Shown here one piece after another: positions 16,638-25,137 of a DNA stretch of 64,000 nt. The DNA is from Clostridiales bacterium (GTDB lineage Bacteria; Bacillota; Desulfotomaculia; Desulfotomaculales; VENG01), in the NCBI GenBank assembly GCA_016278505.1, contig JADQBQ010000001.1:310001-374000 (forward strand). The letters are read 5' to 3'. How positions within the stretch are numbered: the stretch's first letter is position 1; each line of letters opens with the position of its first letter. Below the pieces are notes generated by a model. The model was not told the DNA's origin. It made no database searches and worked only from the letters and a program-made list of their open reading frames with translations. Position numbers and translations under genes: made by a program.

Positions 16638-17606
16638 CTGTCTATCATTCAAGTGAGGGACCTGGTTCGTAAATACAAAGACTTTTTAGCTGTAAAAGGG
16701 GTAACTTTTGATGTGCCGGAGGGTGAAATATTTGGTTTCTTAGGTCCTAACGGGGCAGGCAAATCTACTACCATCCAGATTCTAGCGACTTTGCTCAAAC
16801 CCACGGAAGGTACTGCAGTGGTTAATGGGTTTGACATACGAAATGAACCTGATAAGGTAAGGCAATCCATTGGATTGGTTTTTCAGGATCCTTCTCTGGA
16901 TGAACGACTTACTGCCAGGGAAAATCTCTATTTTCATGCGATGCTTTATAATGTGGAAACCACAATTATGAAGAAAAGGATGGCCGAGGTTCTGGAAATG
17001 GTGGAACTGGCTGACCGGCAAAAGGATCAAGTAAAAACTTTTTCCGGGGGAATGAGAAGGCGCCTGGAGATAGCGAGAGGGTTGGTTCATTACCCTAAAG
17101 TGCTTTTTCTTGATGAACCCACGGTAGGGTTGGATCCTCAAACTCGTAAGCGGATCTGGGAATATATTCATTATCTGCGGGACAAGGAAGGATTGACCAT
17201 ATTTTTAACCACTCATTACATGGATGAGGCTGAAAACTGTCAGCGCATTGCAGTTATCGATCATGGGGAGATAGTTGCCCTGGATACACCGGAAAACCTG
17301 AAGAGTGTAATAGGAGGAGATGTTATCAAAATTTCCACCGACAATAATGAAGAAGTGTTGCCTGTAATTAAGAACAGGTTGCAGGTAAAAGCTGAAAAAC
17401 AAGGAGATTATATTGCAATACAGGTGGAAAAAGGGGAGATCTTTATACCCCGTCTGGCAGTGGAGTTAAAGGGAAGAATTAATTCTATGGTAATCAAGAA
17501 GCCTTCACTGGACGATGTGTTTTTACATCTCACGGGTCGTGAGATACGAGAAGAAGGTGTAAATGCTGTAGATCGAATGCGGGTTTATTCCAAGCGGAAA
17601 CATTAG
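16638..17606 (+). CDS. DrrA-like ABC exporter ATPase
   Basis: The ATPase of a two-gene ABC-2 exporter. Walker A GPNGAGKST is near residue 43, signature FSGGMRRRLEIARG near 142, Walker B VLFLDEPTVGLDP near 160. The C-terminal 90 residues form the DrrA-type accessory domain. The family-like N-terminus MSIIQVRDLVRKY would begin at a CTG (16638) 11 bases after GGAG; the nearest conventional start, GTG at 16653, lies past that. I give the CTG as probable but unproven. The substrate is unknown. Confidence 0.85.
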   Translation: MSIIQVRDLVRKYKDFLAVKGVTFDVPEGEIFGFLGPNGAGKSTTIQILATLLKPTEGTAVVNGFDIRNEPDKVRQSIGLVFQDPSLDERLTARENLYFHAMLYNVETTIMKKRMAEVLEMVELADRQKDQVKTFSGGMRRRLEIARGLVHYPKVLFLDEPTVGLDPQTRKRIWEYIHYLRDKEGLTIFLTTHYMDEAENCQRIAVIDHGEIVALDTPENLKSVIGGDVIKISTDNNEEVLPVIKNRLQVKAEKQGDYIAIQVEKGEIFIPRLAVELKGRINSMVIKKPSLDDVFLHLTGREIREEGVNAVDRMRVYSKRKH

Positions 17607-17617
17607 GGGGGATTCCA

Positions 17618-18397
17618 GTGCGATCCATGAAGGCTGTTTATACTATTTGGCTTAGGGATGTATTAAGATTTATGCGGGAAAGGAGCCGTATTGTAGGTAC
17701 TTTGGCACAACCCCTTCTTTACTTGTTGATTGTCGGGACGGGGCTCTCTGCCGCCTTTCGACTCCCGCAGGCGCCTGAAGGATTCAGTTACCTGCAATTC
17801 ATGTATCCTGGTATATTGGGCATGTCGGTATTATTTACTTCTGTCTTTTCAGGCCTTTCCATTGTGTGGGATAGGGAGTTCGGTTTCCTGAAAGAGGTGT
17901 TGGTGGCCCCTGTTCCCCGTTGGTCTGTTGCTGTGGGCAAAGCGTTGGGAGGGAGCACAGTGGCCATGATTCAGGGGGCAGTTTTGCTATTGTTGGCTCC
18001 GCTTGTGGGTATTTCTCTTACATTTATTACAATCTTAAAGGTGTTTTTAGTATTATTTATTATTGCCTTTTCACTAACATCTCTGGGTATCACTATTGCT
18101 TCCAGAATGGAATCCATGGAAGGATTTCAGATGATCATGAATTTCTTGGTAATGCCGCTTTTTTTTCTTAGTGGGGCACTGTTTCCATTAAAAGGGGTGG
18201 CTCCTTGGATGGAAACATTAATGAAAATCGACCCCCTTACTTATGGGGTCGATGCTCTTAGAAATATAATATTTGCAAACAATGACCAGGGACGATTATT
18301 TGTTAATTTCTCCTTAAGCTTGGACCTAACTGTAATATGTCTAATGGCACTGGTGTTTATCTTTTTGGGTGCTAGGGCCTTTAACCGGCAGGAATAG
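17618..18397 (+). CDS. ABC-2 type exporter permease (DrrB-like)
   Basis: A 259-residue membrane protein with six helices of the ABC-2 family. The conserved motif FLSGALFPLKG near residue 187 is typical of DrrB-like drug/lipid exporters. The GTG start follows a GGGGGG site and the gene begins 11 bases after the ATPase stop, so they form one operon. It pairs with the ATPase at 16638-17606. Substrate unknown; daunorubicin resistance is only the family namesake. Confidence 0.85.
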   Translation: MRSMKAVYTIWLRDVLRFMRERSRIVGTLAQPLLYLLIVGTGLSAAFRLPQAPEGFSYLQFMYPGILGMSVLFTSVFSGLSIVWDREFGFLKEVLVAPVPRWSVAVGKALGGSTVAMIQGAVLLLLAPLVGISLTFITILKVFLVLFIIAFSLTSLGITIASRMESMEGFQMIMNFLVMPLFFLSGALFPLKGVAPWMETLMKIDPLTYGVDALRNIIFANNDQGRLFVNFSLSLDLTVICLMALVFIFLGARAFNRQE

Positions 18398-18417
18398 CGG
18401 GAAAACACCATATTTAA

Positions 18418-19980
18418 TCAATAATTTTGCCACGCATCCATATACATGGGTAAAATGACCGGTTTTAAAAGGGTATTGACTGCATCGGTATCTACTTTTT
18501 CGTCTCGGGCAAAAGTGAACATGCCGGGGATAATTTGGTTGTTTAGATACTTTGTATCTGTCTGAATATCGATTTTGCCCGGCTTAATGTCATAGTTGGC
18601 CGCAAGTGTGAAGCCCCAATTGCCAAATGAGGGAACATCGGCGTGATACGGGAAAACTTCCAGGCCTACGGCTTCGACCGTGTTGACAATGGTCCAAAAC
18701 ACCTTGGGAGCAAAAACGGGGCTTGTAGATTGTATGGACACTGTACCACCGGGGGCTAAATGGTCTTTTATTAGGGTATAGAATTCAAGCGTATACAGTT
18801 TGTTTAAGCTTTCATTATTGGGGTCCGGTAGGTCTACAATAATAATATTAAAGAGGGTCTGATTGTTTTCCAGGTATTTGTATGCGTCTTGGTTGATAAT
18901 TTTCACCTTGGGGTTCTCCAAGGATTTGTTGTTAATTTTTGCTATTAATGGCTCTTTTCTGCAAAAATCTACCAATGCTTTATCCAGGTCTACCAGTGTA
19001 ATATCTTTTACATCTTCATATTTTAACAGTTCCCTTACCGCCATTCCGTCTCCTCCTCCCAGGACAAGTACGTGGTTGCGTCTGGGAGTTACGGCTGCCG
19101 GTATGTGCACCAGCGGCTCATGGTACCTGTACTCATCCAGAGAAGAGAATTGCAGATTTCCGTTGAGGTAGAGTCGCAGGTCTTTATCATTTTTGGTAAG
19201 AGTTACTTTTTGGTACTGCGTGTCGAAGGATTTGATAATATAATCCTTATATAGTTTTTGTTCCATGGAAAAGGACAGGGCATCGCCGGCTATTATTCCG
19301 CCCATAAGTATCAGGGCAACAGCTACAGTGATAATACCCAAAATTGCTTTGTTGGTTATCTTATGATGGAAGCGCCAAAATATAAAAACGGCAACACAGA
19401 GATTAAGAAAGCCAATGGTGAAAGCGCCCCGTACATAACCTAAAAAAGGGATAATTAAAAAAGGCACCAGTAAACTTCCGATCAGGCTGCCTATATAATC
19501 CCATGCCAGTATGTTTGCTGCACCGTCTTTTAAGGAGTGCATTATTTTTGTTACCATACGTACAAGAATTGGCAATTCACAACCAACATTTGTCCCAATT
19601 AATAAAATAAGCAAATAAGCGAGCGGCCTGTAAAAATCAGTATAAGCATACGCGGTAAACAGCAGAAATACGGAACTGCCCCCTACAAGAGCTATTATTA
19701 ATTGCACTGCAATAAAGCGTGTATATAGGTGCTTGTCACCAATGTAACGGGATAGATAGGAACCTACTCCCATGCCACATAAAAAGAGTCCGATAGTTAC
19801 GGAATACTGGACAATGGCGTTTCCCAGCAAATAACTCATATTAGATGCCAAAAGCAGCTGAAAAATAATGCCCGAAATTGAAATCACGGCGGATACCACG
19901 TTCAATTCCCGGGCATGATATAATTTTCCTTTCATTATGCCGCTGCTTCCGATATTCCGGGCATCGGCTATGTTATTCAT
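18418..19980 (-). CDS. Membrane-fused spermidine synthase-like protein
   Basis: A 520-residue protein. The first 230 residues hold about seven membrane helices, and the rest is a spermidine synthase-like methyltransferase-fold domain: VLVLGGGDGMAVRELLKY binds the nucleotide cofactor, LVDLDKAL follows, and IIIVDLPDPN matches the catalytic D-x-x-D region. It would make or sense polyamines at the membrane. It is the last gene of the cluster with DUF350, DUF4247, PspA and DUF4178. Comparative studies have noted PspA next to such fusions. Activity is unproven. Confidence 0.8.
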   Translation of the reverse strand: MNNIADARNIGSSGIMKGKLYHARELNVVSAVISISGIIFQLLLASNMSYLLGNAIVQYSVTIGLFLCGMGVGSYLSRYIGDKHLYTRFIAVQLIIALVGGSSVFLLFTAYAYTDFYRPLAYLLILLIGTNVGCELPILVRMVTKIMHSLKDGAANILAWDYIGSLIGSLLVPFLIIPFLGYVRGAFTIGFLNLCVAVFIFWRFHHKITNKAILGIITVAVALILMGGIIAGDALSFSMEQKLYKDYIIKSFDTQYQKVTLTKNDKDLRLYLNGNLQFSSLDEYRYHEPLVHIPAAVTPRRNHVLVLGGGDGMAVRELLKYEDVKDITLVDLDKALVDFCRKEPLIAKINNKSLENPKVKIINQDAYKYLENNQTLFNIIIVDLPDPNNESLNKLYTLEFYTLIKDHLAPGGTVSIQSTSPVFAPKVFWTIVNTVEAVGLEVFPYHADVPSFGNWGFTLAANYDIKPGKIDIQTDTKYLNNQIIPGMFTFARDEKVDTDAVNTLLKPVILPMYMDAWQNY

Positions 19981-19998
19981 TACCTTCCCCCTAGCTTT

Positions 19999-20403
19999 TT
20001 AGCTTATGGCCCCGGACACTACGTATCCCACAAGGACAAATAATCCAAAGACAAACCATGCTGCACCTTGATTATGATTATCGATAGCCTTATGCAGATT
20101 CCAACCGGGTGTAATTAGGTTTGTCATGTGATAGAAAACAATATTGAGAGTTATACCAATCCCGGCGTATTTCGCCGCATTAATAAGAGTATCGGTGTAA
20201 AGCATGGAGGAATGAATAATAAGTCCGATGGAAAACATAAGCCCGGCCATCACAATGCCAATGGCCGGATTTTTTTCCTTTAATTCGTCTCGTAAATTAT
20301 AAGGTGTGGTAAGATCAAACGCTATAAGTCCTAACCATCCCAGAGCAAAACCGGCCACGGCCCAGTAAACTGTTGCAATTTCGGGAACCTGCCAGATATT
20401 CAT
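19999..20403 (-). CDS. DUF350 small membrane protein
   Basis: A 134-residue protein with four predicted helices, matching the DUF350 (YjfL-like) family in size and topology: AVAGFALGWLGLIAFDLTT near the start and the ending FVLVGYVVSGA. DUF350 proteins recur beside PspA and polyamine genes. The function is unknown; a channel- or carrier-like role is only suggested. The start has a GGGGAGGG site and the gene lies 18 bases from its neighbour, so it is part of the cluster. Confidence 0.7.
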   Translation of the reverse strand: MNIWQVPEIATVYWAVAGFALGWLGLIAFDLTTPYNLRDELKEKNPAIGIVMAGLMFSIGLIIHSSMLYTDTLINAAKYAGIGITLNIVFYHMTNLITPGWNLHKAIDNHNQGAAWFVFGLFVLVGYVVSGAIS

Positions 20404-20423
20404 TGCAAAACCCTCCCCTGTAA

Positions 20424-20936
20424 CTACTTGCCAAAAGTCGGACCGCCGCCGCGAACGGTGCCTCCCTTGCGAACACTACCTGTTTTATTGCTGTATTTCC
20501 AGAAATCGAAAATCTCATCTACTATTTCGGCTGCCAAGTAACCTGTCATGAAATCTCCCGTATCAAAGTAATCTTTGTTATAATTATTAGCAACAAACTC
20601 CTTGGAGGCCAATTCAACCATAGATTTCTCAGCATCTGCTGGATTTGCAGTAATGTTTATGATCTGTTCCGGGTAAGCCAAAAGGACTCTCTCTTTACTG
20701 GGTTCGGACATGAAATCCGGTTCTGCTATTTGGGCCATTTCTTTAGCGGTTATGCTGGGTGATTTTGGTATTTCATAAATAATTGCCACATCTTCAGGGT
20801 TAAACTGATTGGTTTTTGTGTTGATCAACTGGCCGTTATCTTTTAAGTACTGTTCCGGGCTTGAACCACAGCCGGCTAATAGTAATAAAGAGATTGTCAT
20901 CATTATAACCACTGTAAGCAAACGCATTCGCTGCAC
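20424..20936 (-). CDS. DUF4247-like lipoprotein
   Basis: A lipoprotein of about 170 residues. A hydrophobic signal ends in the lipobox LLLLAGC, so Lgt (present at 41036) could acylate the cysteine and tether it outside the membrane. It matches the DUF4247 family in position and length. The C-terminus is glycine-rich and basic (RKGGTVRGGGPTFGK). The start could be GTG at 20936 or ATG at 20927. It sits between PspA and DUF350, so an envelope role in this cluster is likely. Confidence 0.7.
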   Translation of the reverse strand: MQRMRLLTVVIMMTISLLLLAGCGSSPEQYLKDNGQLINTKTNQFNPEDVAIIYEIPKSPSITAKEMAQIAEPDFMSEPSKERVLLAYPEQIINITANPADAEKSMVELASKEFVANNYNKDYFDTGDFMTGYLAAEIVDEIFDFWKYSNKTGSVRKGGTVRGGGPTFGK

Positions 20937-21010
20937 GACACCACCTAGAAAAATTAAGGCTTTATCTGCTAATTAAGAAGCCCTGATGTATCAGCTTTAG
21001 ATGAACCGGT

Positions 21011-21691
21011 TTACTCCTTTTTATGGTCCTTAAGTTTTTGTTTTAAGCGCGCCAGTTCAGTGTCTACATCATTATTGTTTTTCCCCAGTGATGTCAGCTC
21101 ATCATCCAAATCTTGACCACTGGATTTAAGCTCTATGCTTGCGGCTGCTTCTGCCTCCGCCTGATTTACCTTTTCTTCCATTCGCTCAAAGCCCTTTCGC
21201 GCTGTATCTTTGCCAAATCCTGTCATGACTTTATTGATTTCTTTTTGAGCTTTTGCGGCTTCAGCCCTGGCCACAAGAGTCGCCTTTTTAGCCTTCATTT
21301 GTTCGTATTCGTCTTTCATTTCCCGCAACTGGGTCTTTAGTTTATCAGCGGTTTCCCGAGATCCTTCAAATTGTTCTTTATAATCATCTGCTTTAGCCTG
21401 GTGCAATTTCTTATCTTCCAAGGCTCGCCGGGCTAGATCCTCTCTTTCTTGTTCTAGTGCCTGCAGGGCCTGTGTTTCCCTTTTATCAGCCATTACTTGG
21501 GAATCTTCATACTGTTTTTGGAACCTTTTTACTACTGCAATTTGCTTGGTTACTGCCACTTCAGCATCGGCAATGTCGTCTTCCATGTCCCGCAGATATT
21601 GTTCCAGCATCTTTATTGGATTTTCAGCCTTGTCAAGCATGCTGTTGATGTTAGCCCTTATGTTATCACCTATTCTTTTAAATAAGCTCAT
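21011..21691 (-). CDS. pspA: PspA/IM30 family envelope protein
   Basis: A 226-residue, almost fully helical protein of the PspA/IM30/ESCRT-III-like family. The amphipathic N-terminal helix MSLFKRIGDNIRANINSML binds membranes; long coiled coils cover residues 30-190. It protects membranes under stress and can remodel lipids. The ATG follows GGGGGA. In this cluster it is transcribed with DUF4178 upstream and DUF4247, DUF350 and the polyamine protein downstream. No PspF or LiaRS-like regulator is adjacent. Confidence 0.9.
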   Translation of the reverse strand: MSLFKRIGDNIRANINSMLDKAENPIKMLEQYLRDMEDDIADAEVAVTKQIAVVKRFQKQYEDSQVMADKRETQALQALEQEREDLARRALEDKKLHQAKADDYKEQFEGSRETADKLKTQLREMKDEYEQMKAKKATLVARAEAAKAQKEINKVMTGFGKDTARKGFERMEEKVNQAEAEAAASIELKSSGQDLDDELTSLGKNNNDVDTELARLKQKLKDHKKE

Positions 21692-21715
21692 ATTCTTCCC
21701 CCTATTGTTCATAAT

Positions 21716-22219
21716 TTAGCTTCCGGCTAATATGTTGAGTTCTCTCTCGTGGATATAATAGCCATAACTTGCCTCTAAGTCACCGCCCCACATTTCGATG
21801 GAAAGGGCATAGTCTTCTTGCTCATCCTCGTATTCCCAGTATTTAACTTCTTGGCCAAGTATGGCCCCTGCTTCACCGTGGACTTCGGTAATTATTGCGG
21901 TACCTGCTTCATCTAAATAGAATGTTTTGTGATCATAGTTTAGTCTGTTGGGAGGTCGGTCTCCGAGATCTAATTTTATTGGCCGAAAAATAGAGAGCTC
22001 TAAGCTGTCGTCTTGTTCGACGGCCAACCAGATACGCTCATTTTCACCCTCAAGCTGGTATGCCACCCACCGATATCCACTATCTTCGTATTTAATAAGG
22101 CCTACCACGGTATAATCGATAAGGTTGTAAGCAATAACGTCGCCTGTGTGCAAGTTATTTAGTGTGCGTTTCTGAACTTTCGGCTTATGGCGCCCTAATA
22201 ACTTATCCATTAAACCCAC
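21716..22219 (-). CDS. DUF4178 protein
   Basis: A 167-residue soluble protein of the DUF4178 family, beta-rich and acidic. It carries a DVIAYNLIDYTVVG-type strand near the start and a WEYEDEQEDYALSIEMWGG region near the end. The start is GTG at 22219, 8 bases after GGGGGGAGGG; a longer frame lacks that site. It is the first gene of the PspA cluster. The family is frequently found beside PspA, but its activity is unknown. Confidence 0.75.
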   Translation of the reverse strand: MGLMDKLLGRHKPKVQKRTLNNLHTGDVIAYNLIDYTVVGLIKYEDSGYRWVAYQLEGENERIWLAVEQDDSLELSIFRPIKLDLGDRPPNRLNYDHKTFYLDEAGTAIITEVHGEAGAILGQEVKYWEYEDEQEDYALSIEMWGGDLEASYGYYIHERELNILAGS

Positions 22220-22302
22220 TTGATTTTCCCTCCCCCCATAACATATATCCATTATAACATTAATAATTTAGGTATTGTAGACAAAAATTGTGCCATGATT
22301 AA

Positions 22303-22332
22303 CAAAAAAAATTCCCGCTTTAAGCGGGAATT
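22303..22332 (-). terminator. Intrinsic terminator after the DUF1540 gene
   Basis: AATTCCCGCTT and AAGCGGGAATT (one spacer base) followed on the minus strand by eight T. It overlaps the last bases of the DUF1540 frame. Confidence 0.8.
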
Positions 22333-22494
22333 TTATCCTTGTATTTTAGGTTTAAAGGTTTCACAACACGTGTTCTCGGACATGCCGACAGTCATATCAT
22401 TGGTACTTGACCGGACTTCGATGTTGTCTGCAAAACAGGCTTGGTTTGCATTGTATTGACACTCTTCAATATTACACTTGCCTACTTTTGACAA
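22333..22494 (-). CDS. DUF1540 small cysteine protein
   Basis: A 53-residue protein with the DUF1540 layout: GKCNIEECQYNANQACFADN then ENTCCETF. It starts at TTG 22494 behind AAAGGGGGTG. The terminator overlapping its stop supports a short separate transcript. The conserved cysteines suggest a metal-binding knuckle. It is a divergent paralog of the gene at 6745-6933. Confidence 0.75.
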   Translation of the reverse strand: MSKVGKCNIEECQYNANQACFADNIEVRSSTNDMTVGMSENTCCETFKPKIQG

Positions 22495-22621
22495 ATATTC
22501 ACCCCCTTTCTTTTTTCAGTATTAGCTTATGTTTGGATTTTATGCAGTTAGGGCTTAATCCTGATGCTTCGCGGGTATTTTGCCCGAGATACTAAATACG
22601 GATTTTGTGAGGCTAGAAGTA

Positions 22622-22660
22622 ACGAAAGAACCTCCCGTTATATGTGGGAGGTTCTTTCGT
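22622..22660. terminator. Very strong 15-bp hairpin
   Basis: ACGAAAGAACCTCCC (22622-22636) pairs perfectly with GGGAGGTTCTTTCGT (22646-22660) around a 9-base loop. It resembles a terminator but has only a weak T tail on either strand. It directly precedes structured repeat copy A. Confidence 0.5.
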
Positions 22661-22664
22661 TTGT

Positions 22665-22731
22665 CCGCCAGAGGCGGTGGAGAAGGGAGTTTACCCTTCT
22701 CTATATGAGAGTGGAGTCGGGTTTGGCAATT
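22665..22731 (+). repeat. Structured repeat, copy A
   Basis: A short GC hairpin (CCGCC/GGCGG) is followed by an 8-bp hairpin (GAGAAGGG/CCCTTCTC) and a conserved single-stranded tail beginning TATATGAGAGTGGAGTCGGG and ending GGCAATT. The same arrangement recurs in copy B at 22886 with different, compensating stem sequences. Confidence 0.65.
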
Positions 22732-22885
22732 GAAGAAAAATAAATTTAATATCGGTTTGTAGTTTACATATGGATGGAGTGATTCTTACATTCTTTATTA
22801 TGAAACAAAGTTGAATTCATTATTTAAAAAAATTAGAACAAATAGTACCTTTTATCACTTTGTAGACATTAATTTACTAATTTAG

Positions 22886-22953
22886 CCCGCCGAGGCGGGG
22901 GGGCGAAGGAAAAAATCCTTCGCTATATGAGAGTGGAGTCGGGTTGGCAATTT
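22886..22953 (+). repeat. Structured repeat, copy B
   Basis: CCCGCC/GGCGGG then GCGAAGGA/TCCTTCGC then the same conserved tail as copy A (differing by one T). Stems differ in sequence yet stay paired, which points to selection for RNA or DNA structure. Confidence 0.65.
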
Positions 22954-23249
22954 AATTATACTGGCCCGCAATATGCCTGTTGAGCCATTGAGTTAATGCG
23001 AACCAAGTTTGAAGCGACAGTCAAATAATCAGTACACTAAGAGCAGATAATTTAAACAATGGAGCTTGTGCTTTTAATTGCTATCTATAAATACTAGCAA
23101 GAAGCGTACCAAAAAAACTACCAATTTTAATAATATAGCGAAAGTTGTTGTTAATTCTGGTTGTTTCTAATATTCGCAAAAATTTTTATTTAAAAAATTT
23201 AGTTTTTTAAAACAAAAAAAAGAAGGCAACTGTATTAAAATGTAGACAC
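22954..23249. other. Intergenic stretch with nothing recognised
   Basis: About 300 bases of AT-rich DNA between structured repeat B and the end of the activator gene. I see no open frame with a ribosome site, tRNA-like fold or clear terminator. Confidence 0.5.
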
Positions 23250-25112
23250 TTAATTGTACGGTGAGGGGAAGTTGACAGCTCTTATGAATGCATCTTGAAA
23301 CCCCGGCAATTTGGATAGCGCAATGAATTCAGTATGTTTTTCAGTTTCCTGGGCCTGCTCCCTAAAATCCCAATTAAACAACGCCAATCTTGCACCGTCA
23401 CCGGCGGCATTGCCTACGGCCCTTATCTTGTTTCTGGGGCACTGCGGCAGCATTCCTATGGTAAGAGCATCGTCAATGTCTACGTAACTGCCGAAGGCCC
23501 CGGCTAGTATGATTTCATCCGGCTCTTTTAATCCCGCGTGGTCCAACATAATCTGGGCACTGGCTAAAAGGGCTGCCTTACCTAACTGGATTGCCCGGAT
23601 ATCATTTTGGCAGATGGTTAGGTCTTCGTCCAGGTCACAGTCACCAGCATAACATAAAATAAATTCGTACTTTTCACTTTTGTTTTCTTTTCTTAGCCGG
23701 GGATGTTTCTTGTTTTTATAAAATGAACCGTCTACTCTAATAATTTTCGCCTTGAGCATTTCAGCTATAGCAGAAATGATTCCTGAGCCGCATATGCCTA
23801 TTGCTTTGGGGGCATCGTCTTTGGTCAAGCCTGGGGGTGGGATCGTTTCGTACATCACATCCCATGAGTCGGATGTAATGGATACTTTTTCAATTGCTCC
23901 CGGTGCGGCACGCATACCAAACCGTATTTGGGCGCCTTCAAAAGCCGGTCCGGTAGCACATGAAGTACAAAAAGATTTATTATTGTTGTTTATAATTAGT
24001 TCCCCATTGGTACCGATGTCTATGATTAATTTTCTTTTTTCCTCTTCATCAGGCTCAGCAATACGTACACCAATGGTATCGGCACCCACATATGCAGAAA
24101 ATACGGGGAACATGTAAACTTGCGCTCCAGGATTTACGTTTAGTCCTAAAAGGGCAGCAGGGACATACTGGGCGGTTTTAACTGTGGGGACAAAAGGATA
24201 TTTGCCCAGTGCCACCGGGTTAAGGCCAAGAAACAGGTGGTGCATGGTGGTATTACCTACAACTGTAATATCCATTATGTCGTCCGGGCTACTCCCGATG
24301 ATGTTAGTCATGTGGGAAATCATACTGTTTACGACTTGAATGACATCATTCTGGAGTGTGTTAAGCATTTCGGGCTCTTCTTCTATGAGGCTGATTCGAG
24401 ACAGAACGTCATCTCCGTATACTATTTGTGGGTTTAGAACCGAATCGGCAGCCAGTATGCAATTATGATCAAGATCACCTAAGTAAACTGCTATGGAAGT
24501 TGTGCCAATATCCACAGCGAGGCCTAGCATGGGACGTTCGCGGCGGCGCCGTATACATATTACCTGCCGGTGGCGGTCAACAAATGCCTCCAAAGGGGGA
24601 GGGGTCCGGCCTGCCAAATTAGATAACCGTATCATTGCAGTAGAGGCAATTCTTATTCCGGTTAAACCATATTTTGCTGCAAGTTCTAAGGAGCACCGTT
24701 CCCACATCCCTGTTCCGTGGTTACTTTCAAAAGGTGGAATTTCGAAATAAAACCGTTTAATAAAAGGTTTTAATTCTGCTATGCGATCGGTGTATGTTTT
24801 CCTTACCAGGGCGCCCATGTCTCGGCTTATTTTAGGAACAATGACATCTAAGTCTGAGTGCACCATTACTTCACAGGCAAGGCGCCATCCTTGTAATATT
24901 TCCATCTGACTAAAAAATCTGTGATTGTATTGACCATGTGGTGTGGTTACCAATTCAGAGATAATAACCTTGCACTTACCGCATACTCCGTGTCCTTTAC
25001 AGTCTGAGCGCATATTAATGCCTGCCATCCAGGCCGCGGTTAATAAAGATACGCCCTCTTCCACCGATACTCTCAGCCCCAAGTTGGTAAAGGTCACTTG
25101 AAAACAAGCCAT
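23250..25112 (-). CDS. Corrinoid-protein reductive activator (RACE/RamA-like, DUF4445)
   Basis: A 620-residue protein that reactivates oxidised cobalamin in methyltransfer systems. The N-terminal 2Fe-2S ferredoxin domain has CKGHGVCGKC near residues 37-46 and a fourth cysteine in RLACEV. A linker follows, then the actin/ASKHA-like domain with LAVDIGTTSIAVYLGDL near 200 and IDIGTNGEL near 370. The ATG at 25112 follows AAAGGGGA, 25 bases after the MttB stop, so the genes are co-transcribed. No corrinoid protein is next to it. Confidence 0.85.
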   Translation of the reverse strand: MACFQVTFTNLGLRVSVEEGVSLLTAAWMAGINMRSDCKGHGVCGKCKVIISELVTTPHGQYNHRFFSQMEILQGWRLACEVMVHSDLDVIVPKISRDMGALVRKTYTDRIAELKPFIKRFYFEIPPFESNHGTGMWERCSLELAAKYGLTGIRIASTAMIRLSNLAGRTPPPLEAFVDRHRQVICIRRRRERPMLGLAVDIGTTSIAVYLGDLDHNCILAADSVLNPQIVYGDDVLSRISLIEEEPEMLNTLQNDVIQVVNSMISHMTNIIGSSPDDIMDITVVGNTTMHHLFLGLNPVALGKYPFVPTVKTAQYVPAALLGLNVNPGAQVYMFPVFSAYVGADTIGVRIAEPDEEEKRKLIIDIGTNGELIINNNNKSFCTSCATGPAFEGAQIRFGMRAAPGAIEKVSITSDSWDVMYETIPPPGLTKDDAPKAIGICGSGIISAIAEMLKAKIIRVDGSFYKNKKHPRLRKENKSEKYEFILCYAGDCDLDEDLTICQNDIRAIQLGKAALLASAQIMLDHAGLKEPDEIILAGAFGSYVDIDDALTIGMLPQCPRNKIRAVGNAAGDGARLALFNWDFREQAQETEKHTEFIALSKLPGFQDAFIRAVNFPSPYN

Positions 25113-25137
25113 AACAGGTTTCCCCTTTATGCCGGAT

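Noticed and set aside
22665-22953. CRISPR-like array
   Set aside because: Only two repeats separated by about 155 bases; no regular spacers, no cas genes.
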